A DNA stretch of 64,000 nt from Candidatus Dojkabacteria bacterium (GTDB lineage: Bacteria > Patescibacteria > Dojkabacteria > SC72 > JAFGCJ01): positions 1-64,000 of the forward strand of contig JAFGCJ010000002.1 in the NCBI GenBank assembly GCA_016932785.1, given 5' to 3'. Each line of letters starts with the position of its first letter. Within the stretch, counting starts at the first letter, position 1. The notes under the pieces are model-generated. The model was not told the origin of the DNA, did not search any database, and saw only the letters and a list, made by a program, of their open reading frames with translations. The translations under genes and the position numbers were made by a program. Shown here piece after piece: positions 7,757 through 16,544 of the stretch.

Positions 7757-9580
7757 TTACTTCCAGAAATCGTTTTCATACTCCTTCATCAGGGTCCTTG
7801 CTCCGTGTTGCTGGCAATCAATTCTTTGAGAGTTGTCTATCAGGGAGGTTCTGAATCCGCCTATCGCGCGCTCCGGGTCGTCTAGATAGAAAGAATTTTT
7901 TTTAGTATATTGGGCTAGAAGGAGAAATCTTGTACCGTTCTCTATTGATTCTCGGTACATTGCAATGTGTTCGTTGTCATTTGTATCCAGCGCTAATTGG
8001 TATGCATCGTTAATACCCTCAAGATAAGTTGTTGTAGATACAGTTTTGGGGGTGTTTGTTTTGTGAAATCCGCCTACTTCGTCATAATAGGGGGATGATT
8101 CTATTTGATGATTATTGATCAGCCAATCGTTCATTTCGAAGATGAAGTCTTTAAGTTTGCTGTCTTCTGTCTGTTCGTACAAAAGAGTGTAGGCCTGGGT
8201 GTGCCAGGGAATCATTGCCGTGTTCTTATCGTCGCGCCAATATTGTTGATAAAATGGAAATGCCTTTTCAACAGCAGTTAGATATTTTTCTTCTTCAGTT
8301 TCTTCGTATATCATCATTAGAGCGAGCATTGCTTCCCCTGGGTAATATTCTTCGCCGCTGATGTTTTCTGTATTGAAATGGGTATAGAATTCTCCATTTG
8401 ATTTTTGGCGGGAAAGAATGCCTTCCGATAATTTTGTAACCCATGCATCGCGATTGGGATAATCAGGTTTGTTAAGTAGGACCATTATGATGAAGGCATT
8501 GTGTGCAATTTTGGGTTTGTCTCCGTCGGAGCTAGCTATGTAACAGTAATTGTCTTTACACACTGCTCGATCTAGGAAGTAGTCAAGCATATTGTTTGTC
8601 TCTTCGTTGAGAGTGTCGTCGTTAAGAAATCCTCCAAGCTCTGCTGCAGCCCAGAGCGAAGCAGTCATACGGGTGTCATTTGTACTTTCGGAATAATTAT
8701 CAGAACTTGGATAATACTCATATTGAAATCTTCCTGTTGTTTCGTCAGTATTTTCTGCGAACCAGTCTTGTATGAGTTTGATTCGCTCAAGTATGAGATC
8801 GTTATCGATATCCTCGATTTCTAGTAACTCGTTATAGCGGTAATATCTGGTATATTCACCATTTCTATTGCCCTTGAATGTGAGTGTGTCATAAATGTAG
8901 ATATCTGTGTCGTCATCCATATAACATTCTGCTTGAAGACCTGCTTTGTCACAAAGCTGGTCCATCATTAGTTCGAACGAATAATTCTTATCTATGGCTA
9001 CGGACTCTTTGTAGTAAGCTGAACCATTGGGGCTGACAATTTCAATGGCATGGATTCCGAGTTCCACTGTATTTTCAAGTTCTTCTTTAGTTCCACTTAT
9101 TTTCCTCCTATTGTAAAAAAAGGTCAGGATTGTCTCTACATTGTCGACTTCGCTCTCTGTGAGCTTTCCTCCAAATCGTTCGTCTTCTATACATCTGGTG
9201 ACTGCTGTTTCGATGTCCTCGGAATATCTGTCATTGCCTGAAAGACTTGAGTTACCGGACTGACAGCATCGTGTCTGTCCATCAACTAGAAAGGTTACGA
9301 AAACCTTGTCATAATCTACTAGCTCCGGAAGATTGGTTTGTTCTTTCGGACTGTTGATAAAGTAGCGATCCAGTGAGTTGTATCCATATGAGAAGTAGTC
9401 ACTAACAGCGTTGTCGTTGTATTCAGAAAACGGAACTAGATCTTCATCATCTAAGCTCTTTTCTCTGGCTCTCCAAATGAGTATAGCTATAATGTCAAAT
9501 ATTGCTGCAGCAATAACTGCGATTAATATAATCTTTAGGAGGTCCGTCTTTTTCCTTGAAATAGGTAGGATAAGTTTAAT
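7757..9580 (-). CDS. Membrane-anchored AMMECR1-like / alpha-barrel protein with non-canonical start
   Basis: A GTG at 9067 would give 436 residues, but the frame is open without stops to 9580 and the added 171 codons are clearly protein-like: a transmembrane helix near the N-terminus (IILIAVIAAAIFDII, about 9476-9541), then an AMMECR1-like domain with VFVTFLVDGQTRCC, DERFGGKLTESEV and VELGIHAI that runs across 9067. The remaining ~400 residues look like an (alpha/alpha)6 barrel as in sugar epimerases or glycosidases. There is no ATG, GTG or TTG in the extension. ATT at 9580 is the upper limit; an ACG at 9547 preceded by AAGGA five bases away, immediately before the membrane helix, is an attractive alternative. 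Either a rare start codon or a lost base near the 5' end is implied. Confidence 0.65.
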   Translation of the reverse strand: MKLILPISRKKTDLLKIILIAVIAAAIFDIIAILIWRAREKSLDDEDLVPFSEYNDNAVSDYFSYGYNSLDRYFINSPKEQTNLPELVDYDKVFVTFLVDGQTRCCQSGNSSLSGNDRYSEDIETAVTRCIEDERFGGKLTESEVDNVETILTFFYNRRKISGTKEELENTVELGIHAIEIVSPNGSAYYKESVAIDKNYSFELMMDQLCDKAGLQAECYMDDDTDIYIYDTLTFKGNRNGEYTRYYRYNELLEIEDIDNDLILERIKLIQDWFAENTDETTGRFQYEYYPSSDNYSESTNDTRMTASLWAAAELGGFLNDDTLNEETNNMLDYFLDRAVCKDNYCYIASSDGDKPKIAHNAFIIMVLLNKPDYPNRDAWVTKLSEGILSRQKSNGEFYTHFNTENISGEEYYPGEAMLALMMIYEETEEEKYLTAVEKAFPFYQQYWRDDKNTAMIPWHTQAYTLLYEQTEDSKLKDFIFEMNDWLINNHQIESSPYYDEVGGFHKTNTPKTVSTTTYLEGINDAYQLALDTNDNEHIAMYRESIENGTRFLLLAQYTKKNSFYLDDPERAIGGFRTSLIDNSQRIDCQQHGARTLMKEYENDFWK

Positions 9581-9608
9581 TTAGTAAATGCAACATTTTA
9601 CCATGGGT

Positions 9609-10229
9609 TTATAATGGCTTTTTGTTCTTGGTAGGGAATTTTCTTGATAGTAGAAGAAGAAGTGATGTACCTAAGAGGTTTAGGATTCCGACTAGTATGA
9701 AAACTGTTTCGTAACCGAACTGAAATATCAAGAGGCTTCCTAGTGAAGCTGCTAAAGCTGAGCCAATGTCTGTTGTAGTTTGGTGAACGCTCCACTCGAG
9801 GCCCTCCTGATCTTTATCTATATTTCTTGTAAAGATTGCCAGCCAGGAAGGGTAAGCCATGGCACATCCGACTCCATATACGAACTGAATAAGAAACAGT
9901 TGAGTGGGGTGGTCGATGAGGGTGTAAAGGAAAGGAACCATAGAAACAAGTATTGAGCCAACTACCATAACGCGGTAGTCATCTCTGTCCCCTTTATATA
10001 TGTCAATTATCCTTGCAAGAGGTATCTGAACAAAGCTTTTAGTCACAAAATATATGGTTGAAGCTACTCCAACTGTTCTAATGTCTGCTCCTTTAATCTG
10101 TTCAGTGAAGAAAACTGATATAACAGGATTTATTAGTCCCCACCCTGTAATTATGAGAATATCTGAGTATGTCAGAAGTCTTATTATTTTGTTGATGCTG
10201 CAAAATTTGAAGAACCTTTTGAGTTTCAT
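9609..10229 (-). CDS. Half-length MFS transporter-like membrane protein
   Basis: 206 residues with about six hydrophobic segments, half of the usual 12-helix major facilitator. Helix 1 (ILIITGWGLINPVISVFF), the loop and helix 2 with ARIIDIYKGDRDD (the MFS A-motif region between helices 2 and 3), and a terminal helix FILVGILNLLGTSLLLLL are seen. It has a proper stop and no continuation in another frame that I can recognise, so it is probably a true half-size protein or the surviving N-terminal half of a truncated gene. Starts three bases after the DHFR-like gene, so the two are co-transcribed. Substrate unknown. Confidence 0.7.
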   Translation of the reverse strand: MKLKRFFKFCSINKIIRLLTYSDILIITGWGLINPVISVFFTEQIKGADIRTVGVASTIYFVTKSFVQIPLARIIDIYKGDRDDYRVMVVGSILVSMVPFLYTLIDHPTQLFLIQFVYGVGCAMAYPSWLAIFTRNIDKDQEGLEWSVHQTTTDIGSALAASLGSLLIFQFGYETVFILVGILNLLGTSLLLLLSRKFPTKNKKPL

Positions 10230-10232
10230 TTT

Positions 10233-10748
10233 CTACTTCAGAACATCATAAGTTAGCTCAACAATTTTTTCGGTAATTTTCTCTACATTTGTGAGTTTAA
10301 GCCTTAGCTCAAATTGTGATTGTGAGAAAACAGGAATACCCTCCCCTAGTATAGTCGAGTTTACATCTAGAATTACTTTATCGATAAGATTTTCCTTGGC
10401 AAAAGAGCTGTTTAGTTTGGATCCTCCGGTTATTATTGCTTCTTCAAAACCTTCGGATTCTAGAATTTCCAGGGCGTGTTTGGGAGATTTGGCTAACTCA
10501 AAACCATGCTCTAGTTTGATGTTATTGTGTGAAACGACAATTTTTCTTGCACCTTCAAGATCAGATAAGTAGTCCCCTTCCCACTTCAGTACTTCTTCAT
10601 ACGTCTTTCGTCCCCAGATGAAGCATCCAACCTTTTTTACCAGTTGAACAAACTGGATCCAGTTTGCGTGCGGGAGAAAATCTTCGTTGCCAGATGGGGT
10701 TGCAATCATACCATTTGCGGAGATTGCCATTGTAAGGGTAACCTTCAT
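10233..10748 (-). CDS. Dihydrofolate reductase/RibD C-terminal domain-like reductase
   Basis: 171 residues beginning KVTLTMAISANGMIA, the first strand of the DHFR/RibD-C fold, with GCFIWGRKTYEEV (NADPH-binding region), RKIVVSHN, and AIITGGSKLNSSF, the glycine loop that contacts NADPH. These reductases act on pterin or riboflavin-precursor substrates; which one applies here is not decidable. A complete folate or riboflavin pathway is not visible nearby. Upstream partner of the half-MFS gene. Confidence 0.82.
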   Translation of the reverse strand: MKVTLTMAISANGMIATPSGNEDFLPHANWIQFVQLVKKVGCFIWGRKTYEEVLKWEGDYLSDLEGARKIVVSHNNIKLEHGFELAKSPKHALEILESEGFEEAIITGGSKLNSSFAKENLIDKVILDVNSTILGEGIPVFSQSQFELRLKLTNVEKITEKIVELTYDVLK

Positions 10749-10834
10749 ACTTTTAGTTCATAACAAGCTAAGTGAGAGTTGTCATTAACATCCTAACTGG
10801 ATTTATTGTGTCTGTCTAGTATTCTTTGGTCGAA

Positions 10835-11182
10835 TTATTGAGGTATTCCTGCTTTTTCCTTAACAAGTTTGAGCTTTTTTACTATATCCTTCTTCTGGTC
10901 TTTATTAGGGATGTCATATATTTTTATGTGCCGAGCTGTCTTCCCGCTACCCTCGAACAAAGATACATCTTTCTCGGGAAGGTCAACAATTGACACTCCA
11001 AGATTCACCTGCTTCTTTAGAGAAGCGAGATAGAATCTTCCGCCGTCGTAGACCGGAACGCCCCACATGAAATCCTCTGTTATATCAGGGAATGTTGAGA
11101 TTATGAGCTCTCGGAGTTCTTTGAGGATTTTTCTGTGCTTTGCGGGTTGCTTTTTGAAGTATTCTGCGACTTTTGAGTTCAT
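10835..11182 (-). CDS. DUF1801 family protein
   Basis: 115 residues with the family's pattern: an N-terminal helix (VAEYFKKQPAKHRKILKELRELI), then EDFMWGVPVYDGG and strand FYLASLKKQVNLGVSI, then the RHIKIYDIP segment and a terminal helix. DUF1801 (YdhG-like) proteins share a fold with iron-chaperone-like YdhG/frataxin-type proteins, but their role is unproven. It forms the 3' end of a same-strand run GNAT - aldehyde dehydrogenase - glyoxalase-like - DUF1801. Confidence 0.8.
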   Translation of the reverse strand: MNSKVAEYFKKQPAKHRKILKELRELIISTFPDITEDFMWGVPVYDGGRFYLASLKKQVNLGVSIVDLPEKDVSLFEGSGKTARHIKIYDIPNKDQKKDIVKKLKLVKEKAGIPQ

Positions 11183-11221
11183 TTTGTTAAGGTTTCAAAT
11201 TATATCTTTTCTTTATTTCGT

Positions 11222-11581
11222 TTACAGATTTTCAAAGAAGATAAGCCTGTAGCCGTCGGGATCGTGTATTTTTAATTCCTTTTTGCCCCAGGGCTGTGAA
11301 ATAGGTTCGTTTTCAAGTTTGAGTTGTCTTGCTTCCAAATCTTTTGTGAACTTATCAAGATCTTCTACTTCGAAATATATGAAAATTCCGTAGCCGTTTT
11401 TAGCCTTGTTTGTTGTTTCGTGGTCTTTTTCTCCCTCCATGAAGGCAAGTCGGTAATCGCCGAAGATAATTCGCGCCGAATTACCTTTCTGCTTTACTTT
11501 GAATCCAAGCTTCTTGTAGAAATCTGAGGTATTCTTTATGTTGCTTACTAGAAAGAGTGTTGAGTGAATTCGATTTGCCAT
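11222..11581 (-). CDS. Glyoxalase/VOC-superfamily protein
   Basis: 119 residues made of two beta-alpha-beta-beta-beta modules. Seen are STLFLVSNIKNTSDFYKKLGFKV (module 1), IIFGDYRLAFMEG, IFIYFEVEDLDKF and the C-terminal KELKIHDPDGYRLIFFE, whose DPDG-x-x-x-x-F-x-E end is characteristic and includes the metal-ligand Glu. Likely a lactoylglutathione-lyase-like, extradiol dioxygenase-like or resistance-type VOC enzyme; exact substrate unknown. Its start lies three bases from the stop of the aldehyde dehydrogenase gene, so they share a transcript; aldehyde detoxification is a reasonable common theme. Confidence 0.85.
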   Translation of the reverse strand: MANRIHSTLFLVSNIKNTSDFYKKLGFKVKQKGNSARIIFGDYRLAFMEGEKDHETTNKAKNGYGIFIYFEVEDLDKFTKDLEARQLKLENEPISQPWGKKELKIHDPDGYRLIFFENL

Positions 11582-11583
11582 TT

Positions 11584-12966
11584 TTATTTCTTGTTCATAA
11601 CAATAATTTTGACTTGGCTTAAGTCGTGAAGTCCTTGTTTTCCATGTTCTCTTCCGAATCCAGAATGTTTGTACCCGCCGAAAGGGTTATGTGGGCATAC
11701 ATAATTAACTCCATTAATACTAATCTCGCCAGATTCAATAGATCTGGCTACCCTATCCGCTCTCTCCAGATCTTCTGAGAAAACATATCCGCCCAAGCCA
11801 TATTCTGTATCATTGGCTAATTCAATTGCTTCAGCTTCTGTTTTGAATGATACGACTGGAAGTAGCGGTCCAAATACTTCTTCTTTCCATACACGCATGT
11901 CCCCGGTCACATTTGTTAATAGTGTCGGTTCAAAGTATGCACCTTTAAGATCTGCAGGCCTCTTACCTCCGGTAACCACGTCTGCGCCTTTATCAGTTGC
12001 GTCTTTAAGCTGTTCTTCCAGAAGTTTTACTTGCCTCTCGGCAACTAAAGGCCCGAAATAATTTGCCTTGTCAGTAGCGTCTCCTATTTTCTTCGACTCG
12101 ATAGCCTGCTTTAATCCCGCAACTATTTTGTCGAATAGTGACTCGTGTACAATAAGCCTTTTAAGCCCATCACATGCCTGACCACAGTTAGTAAACCTTA
12201 ACTCGAAGATATTTTGTACTGTTGGCTGTGTGTCAGCGTCTTCGAATACAACTCCTGGAGCAGAACCTCCAAGTTCCAGTAATACTTTAATGAATTTTTC
12301 GGCTCCTTTTTTATAGACTTCTTTACCAACTTTGTAGCTACCTGTGAAAACTATCAGGTCGATATCCTGATCTAAAAGCATGGCCCCGACCTTCCCGTCC
12401 CCGTATATCTCACTAAAAACACCATCGGGCAGACTGGATTCGGAGATTATATCTGAAATCAATTTTCCGCTCAGGGGGCATTCTTCGGAGTGCTTGAACA
12501 CGACAGTATCACCGGCAATGAGACTTGGTACTACACCCCAGGACCATTGGCAGAACGGGAAATTCCAAGGCTGGATGACAGCGCTTACACCGTAGGGTTC
12601 GTAAACCACTTTGTGAATCTCGTTATCATCTTCGTGGGTAATCTCGTCAGCAAGAATTTTCTCGGCATTTTCGATGTACCACTTGAAGTAGTCAAATCCA
12701 TCACCCATGTCAAAAAGTTTCTGGTCTTTTATAGGAAAGCCCATTTCAGTTGATACAAGATTACTAATTTCGTCACTTTTAGCATATAGTTTGTCGTAAA
12801 CATCTTGTAGGTAATTGGCTCGTTCTTTTACGGAAAGCCTTCGCCATTGTTTAAATGCTTTCTTGGCATTGTCTACAGCCTGTCTGATCTCTTTTTCAGA
12901 TGATATTCTTACAGATCCAATCTTCTCGAAGTTTCTTGAAGGATTGGTTGATATTAATTGAGCCAT
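11584..12966 (-). CDS. NAD(P)-dependent aldehyde dehydrogenase (succinate-semialdehyde type)
   Basis: About 460 residues. Motifs in order: PWNFPFCQWSWG (substrate-binding entry), FTGSYKVGKEV (Rossmann glycine motif), the catalytic Glu in LELGGSAPG, the catalytic Cys in NCGQACDG, and EVFGPLLPV near the C-terminus. It oxidises aldehydes to acids with NAD(P). An upstream in-frame ATG at 13029 exists, but the family N-terminus (AQLISTNPS) fits the ATG at 12966. Even so it overlaps the end of the upstream GNAT gene by 71 bases. Downstream glyoxalase-like gene is three bases away. Confidence 0.92.
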   Translation of the reverse strand: MAQLISTNPSRNFEKIGSVRISSEKEIRQAVDNAKKAFKQWRRLSVKERANYLQDVYDKLYAKSDEISNLVSTEMGFPIKDQKLFDMGDGFDYFKWYIENAEKILADEITHEDDNEIHKVVYEPYGVSAVIQPWNFPFCQWSWGVVPSLIAGDTVVFKHSEECPLSGKLISDIISESSLPDGVFSEIYGDGKVGAMLLDQDIDLIVFTGSYKVGKEVYKKGAEKFIKVLLELGGSAPGVVFEDADTQPTVQNIFELRFTNCGQACDGLKRLIVHESLFDKIVAGLKQAIESKKIGDATDKANYFGPLVAERQVKLLEEQLKDATDKGADVVTGGKRPADLKGAYFEPTLLTNVTGDMRVWKEEVFGPLLPVVSFKTEAEAIELANDTEYGLGGYVFSEDLERADRVARSIESGEISINGVNYVCPHNPFGGYKHSGFGREHGKQGLHDLSQVKIIVMNKK

Positions 12967-13489
12967 ATGTATTTGGAGTGAATTTATTTTTAGAGTGTCT
13001 TGATAAAAATACTGCATCCCCGTTTCCATAGTAATTTTTTAGTGTTCCCATTCTGGAAAAACCTAGATTTTCATAGAAGTGTTGAGTGTCTTTCATAAGA
13101 ACGTGTGTATTAACAATAAGACTCCTTGCACCATTTTCTTTTGAGACTTTCTCTGCTGTCTGGACGAGCCGTTTTCCTAGGCCTTTATTTCGATGTCCGG
13201 GGAGTAGTCCTAAGATGAAAAACTCATATTTCTTACCATCTGGCCATGATAATGGGTTTTGCATACCCACGATTGCCCCCCCTATAAATTTGTTGTTTTC
13301 GTGGGCGATTATGATGTGCGAGAACTTGAGGTAGTCTTTTAAGTTTTCTATACCGAACCATTCCCTAAATGCTTGGTCCTGCTCTTCAGTAAAATCTTGG
13401 CTGTCATTGCCTTTTAGTTCATCAAAACATGCTGTAAATAATTCCTCGAGCTTGGCTATATCGATGTTATTGTTTATTTCGATCCGCAT
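12896..13489 (-). CDS. GNAT-family N-acetyltransferase
   Basis: 197 residues. The acetyl-CoA pyrophosphate-binding motif appears as LLPGHRNKGLGKRLV (R/Q-x-x-G-x-G/A type), preceded by strand KYEFFILGL and followed by LIVNTH and the HFYENLGFSRMG helix-loop typical of the fold's end. The C-terminal 30 residues are basic, lack family resemblance, and lie over the start of the aldehyde dehydrogenase gene, so they may be an extension created by loss of the original stop. Acceptor substrate unknown. Preceded by the divergent-free gap containing tRNA-Pro. Confidence 0.85.
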   Translation of the reverse strand: MRIEINNNIDIAKLEELFTACFDELKGNDSQDFTEEQDQAFREWFGIENLKDYLKFSHIIIAHENNKFIGGAIVGMQNPLSWPDGKKYEFFILGLLPGHRNKGLGKRLVQTAEKVSKENGARSLIVNTHVLMKDTQHFYENLGFSRMGTLKNYYGNGDAVFLSRHSKNKFTPNTYGSININQSFKKLREDWICKNII

Positions 13490-13528
13490 GTTTACTCACA
13501 TCCCGAGTTATTAATCGTCCTTTTCAAA

Positions 13529-13602
13529 TCGGGGCGGCCGGACTCGAACCGGCGGCCTCTGCGTCCCAAACACAGCGTTCTAGCCAACTGAACTACGCCC
13601 CG
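13529..13602 (-). tRNA. tRNA-Pro (UGG anticodon)
   Basis: Complete cloverleaf of 74 nt on the minus strand. The 7-bp acceptor pairs CGGGGCG with CGCCCCG, the D-arm GTTC/GAAC is present, the anticodon loop is TTTGGGA giving anticodon TGG, and the T-arm is GCCGG-TTCGAGT-CCGGC. CCA is not encoded: the discriminator A is followed by TTT. Confidence 0.95.
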
Positions 13603-13737
13603 AAGTACGAACTATAAATATAACACAAGAATGTTACCACATCATAATTCCTTTTTGCACTAGTCAAGATGTGTGATTTCAAACTGGCACAAAAAAGGGG
13701 TTTGTTAGAAAGTCAATAATATGATTAAAATATTGTT

Positions 13738-14898
13738 ATGCCATTGTTACCATTCAAAAGAAAAAAGAAATCGTCCGACAATAAACTTATAAGAAGGAAC
13801 AGAAAAAACGTATTGAGTCTGCTTCGCCGGTCTCAGAAGACAAATGCAACAAAGGCTATTCGTTCTAAGAAGAAAAGTAATAGATCTGGCAGATCGCAGC
13901 GGATGAAGAAGAAACTGTGGTCCAGGATCAAAAAATATCTTTTATACGTCATTCTTCTTGCGTTAGGAGTCGGTCTGATATTTGTTGCAGTAAGAAGTGT
14001 TTTAGATATTAAAGGTAGGAGTAATAATCAAGGTTCTGACATGATTATTATGACGTCTGATGAAGATGTGTTGGGAATTGATGGTGTTCCTTCCTATCCG
14101 GGTGCAGTTTTTATGTTCAGGAGGAATGTCAAGACTGACTTGGTACAGGATTTTTTGTCTAAAGGCAGATCTGCCTATATTATGCCGACCGATGCAGAAT
14201 GGGATGATGTGAAAAAATACTACTCTCGTGAACTAGTGGATTTGGGATGGACGCATGAACTGTCTATTGATTTTGGTGACGAAAAAATGATGGATGGGGA
14301 GTATTACACTTTTGAACCAGATAGCGGTGTTGGTCAGGGGCTCAGAATTTATACGAAGTTTAATGATATATGGTATGAAACTATTACTGTGAGTGAGGCA
14401 AAGAGCGGTCTAGCTGACAGGTTTGCCCAAGAAAAGGAATTAGAGATGATAATTGAGATGAGTTCTGGAGATTCTCTTCCTGATAGCTATCCGTGGGCAT
14501 TGGATTTCCCCAAAAAATGGAGCTATGAGATTAGAAAATCCGATCTACTTGATATCGAGCTCGTGGAATTTACCAGCAGTGACTCTGATGGGTCTCTTGT
14601 TATCGAACCTGTTGATTTTTCTAGTTTAGAAGGTCTTAAGACTATTGGAGTGTCTTTTGTTGAGGAGATCAATACCCACCGTGATAGTGAGGATAAGTTT
14701 GAGATTGTTAGTGACAGTGAAATTGAGGTGGCCGATCAGGATGGTGTCTTTTTTGAATTAAGATCAAGTACAGGGGAAGGGCGTTTGTGCGTAACGACTA
14801 ATCCCAATAATGGAGTTGTTTATGCAATATTAACTTTGAATGGAGAAATAGGATTTTTCAATTATGTGCTTGATAATCTTGAGATTACCGGGGACTAG
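13738..14898 (+). CDS. Single-pass membrane protein with strongly basic cytoplasmic tail
   Basis: 386 residues. Residues 1-65 are extremely rich in Lys, Arg and Ser and would sit in the cytoplasm, possibly touching nucleic acid or lipid head groups. A transmembrane helix follows (about 66-88, YLLYVILLALGVGLIFVAV). The external part is acidic and mixed alpha/beta with segments such as VPSYPGAVFMFRR and a Trp-rich YSRELVDLGWTHEL that recall small beta-sandwich sensor domains; no known family is assigned. Its 3' end overlaps the convergent uvrC end by 14 bases. Confidence 0.65.
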   Translation: MPLLPFKRKKKSSDNKLIRRNRKNVLSLLRRSQKTNATKAIRSKKKSNRSGRSQRMKKKLWSRIKKYLLYVILLALGVGLIFVAVRSVLDIKGRSNNQGSDMIIMTSDEDVLGIDGVPSYPGAVFMFRRNVKTDLVQDFLSKGRSAYIMPTDAEWDDVKKYYSRELVDLGWTHELSIDFGDEKMMDGEYYTFEPDSGVGQGLRIYTKFNDIWYETITVSEAKSGLADRFAQEKELEMIIEMSSGDSLPDSYPWALDFPKKWSYEIRKSDLLDIELVEFTSSDSDGSLVIEPVDFSSLEGLKTIGVSFVEEINTHRDSEDKFEIVSDSEIEVADQDGVFFELRSSTGEGRLCVTTNPNNGVVYAILTLNGEIGFFNYVLDNLEITGD

Positions 14899-16456
14899 AG
14901 ACTTGTTTTTTCGAGCGACTGCGAAGATTTTTTCCGTTGTAATTGGCTATTGATTCTGCTACTGTTTTGTTGTTAACGACATCGTTGATTTCCTCAAAGG
15001 ATGCCATTTTTATCTTTGATATGGTTTTGAATTTTTTGATTAATTGTTTTTTTCTTCTAGGGCCGACACCTGGTATCTCATCGAGCCAGGATTTGGTTTG
15101 TAGGTATCGTTTCCCCTTTCTGTGGTGTTTTATTGCAAAGCGATGGGCTTCATCACGTAATAATTGGAATATAAACGGATTTTGGAATTTAAGTTTAACG
15201 AATTTTCCGCTAGGTTTAACTGTCCAAAACTCATCGAGCTGCTTTTTTCCTGCTCTTTTTAATCTTTTTCCTTTTGATATAGCGAGAAGACCAACTCCCT
15301 CAGGTACGATATCTTTGACGGCAGAGAGCTGGCTTTTTGCCCCGTCAAGAAGGATAAGGTCCGGCTTTTGCAGTAGGCTTTCATTCGACTCCTTGTTGTC
15401 GCTGTTGAGGTATTTGATTCTTCTTCTCAGCACTTCGTTCATCATTTTTGTGTCGTCTGCTTTGCCTTCAATGTCGATTTTGAATATCCGGTATTGAGAA
15501 TTTTCGATATTTGGACCAATTGATACGGTCATTGAGCCGTAGGCTACTTCTCCTGCCAGGTTTGACATGTCGTAGCATTCCACCCTCATTTTCTTTAACT
15601 TTTCATCGGGAATATTGAGCGACAGTTTGCTCACGGCCTCCTTAAGGCCTTCGACGTACCTGATATTTCGAATTTTGTGAAATTCTGACTCTGTGTCTCC
15701 GAAATCAATATCAATTCTTTGGCTCAAATATCTTAGATCTGAAATTTTGTCCCTTAATTCTGCAGCTTTCTCGAATTTCTGTGTTTTGGAATATTTCGCC
15801 ATCTTGTCCTCCAGCTCTCTGATTTGGTTTTTCTTCTTTCCTTCTAGTGTTTTAATAAGATTTTTGATGTTCTTCTTGTACTCCTGAGAGGTAATTAGGT
15901 TGTCGCAGGGGCCTGAGCATGTGCCAAGATGATAGTAAAGACATATCCTATTGTTTTTTACTTCATCAGGTTTTCTTAGGGGGTAGAATTTCAGCTTGCA
16001 GTCGGCAAATGGATATAATTTACGTAAATATTTAAGCATCCTTTTCATTGGACGGCCATCTGGATATGGACCAAAATATCGTCCGCTTTTTCCTGGGTCG
16101 CGAGTAGTTCTCACCCTGGGAAAAGGACTGTATGTGTCAATGTAAATCCATGCATATCTCTTGTTGTCTTTTAATGAAGCATTATACTTGGGTTGGTATT
16201 TCTTTATTAAGTTAGCCTCGAGAATAAGTGCCTCAATCTCATTTTCTGTTTCTATCGTTTTTACGTCAAATATGTGAGGTATCATCTGTTGGATCCATGG
16301 TCTATCTGTGTGATTTGATGTGAAATAGCTTTTCACCCTTGACCTTAGACGGAGAGCTTTTCCAACATATAGTATCTTTTCTCTCGAATCTATGAATTGG
16401 TAAATGCCTGTTTTATTTTGTATCTGCTCGATCTTTTGCTGAAGTTTTTTATCCAT
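14885..16456 (-). CDS. uvrC: Excinuclease ABC subunit C
   Basis: 523 residues, shorter than the usual 590-610 but with all parts. GIY-YIG nuclease at the N-terminus (KTGIYQFIDS ... ILYVGKA) for the 3' incision, cysteine cluster DCKLKF/CLYYHLGTCSGPC, UVR motif around KMAKYSKTQKFEKAAELRDKI, RNase-H-like endonuclease domain with ECYDMSNLAG and LDGAKSQL for the 5' incision, and a C-terminal helix-hairpin-helix (EIPGVGPRRKKQLI). Works with UvrA, encoded at 29004-31925, and UvrB, not in the window. The translation start overlaps an inverted repeat that contains the likely -10 box. Confidence 0.95.
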   Translation of the reverse strand: MDKKLQQKIEQIQNKTGIYQFIDSREKILYVGKALRLRSRVKSYFTSNHTDRPWIQQMIPHIFDVKTIETENEIEALILEANLIKKYQPKYNASLKDNKRYAWIYIDTYSPFPRVRTTRDPGKSGRYFGPYPDGRPMKRMLKYLRKLYPFADCKLKFYPLRKPDEVKNNRICLYYHLGTCSGPCDNLITSQEYKKNIKNLIKTLEGKKKNQIRELEDKMAKYSKTQKFEKAAELRDKISDLRYLSQRIDIDFGDTESEFHKIRNIRYVEGLKEAVSKLSLNIPDEKLKKMRVECYDMSNLAGEVAYGSMTVSIGPNIENSQYRIFKIDIEGKADDTKMMNEVLRRRIKYLNSDNKESNESLLQKPDLILLDGAKSQLSAVKDIVPEGVGLLAISKGKRLKRAGKKQLDEFWTVKPSGKFVKLKFQNPFIFQLLRDEAHRFAIKHHRKGKRYLQTKSWLDEIPGVGPRRKKQLIKKFKTISKIKMASFEEINDVVNNKTVAESIANYNGKNLRSRSKKQVSSPR

Positions 16457-16475
16457 TTATACCCTAAAGTATAAA
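16456..16475 (-). promoter_or_regulatory. Inverted repeat and -10 box at the uvrC start
   Basis: TTTATAC (16456-16462) and GTATAAA (16469-16475) form a perfect 7-bp inverted repeat touching the uvrC start codon. Read on the minus strand it includes TATACT some 11 nt before the ATG, so the transcript would have almost no leader. AT-richness makes chance occurrence possible. Confidence 0.35.
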
Positions 16476-16544
16476 TCTTTTTGGGGTTTTAATAAAACAA
16501 TAATGAAAAAACTGATGTGCGATATTTTGGTGAAGTTTTTCAGT

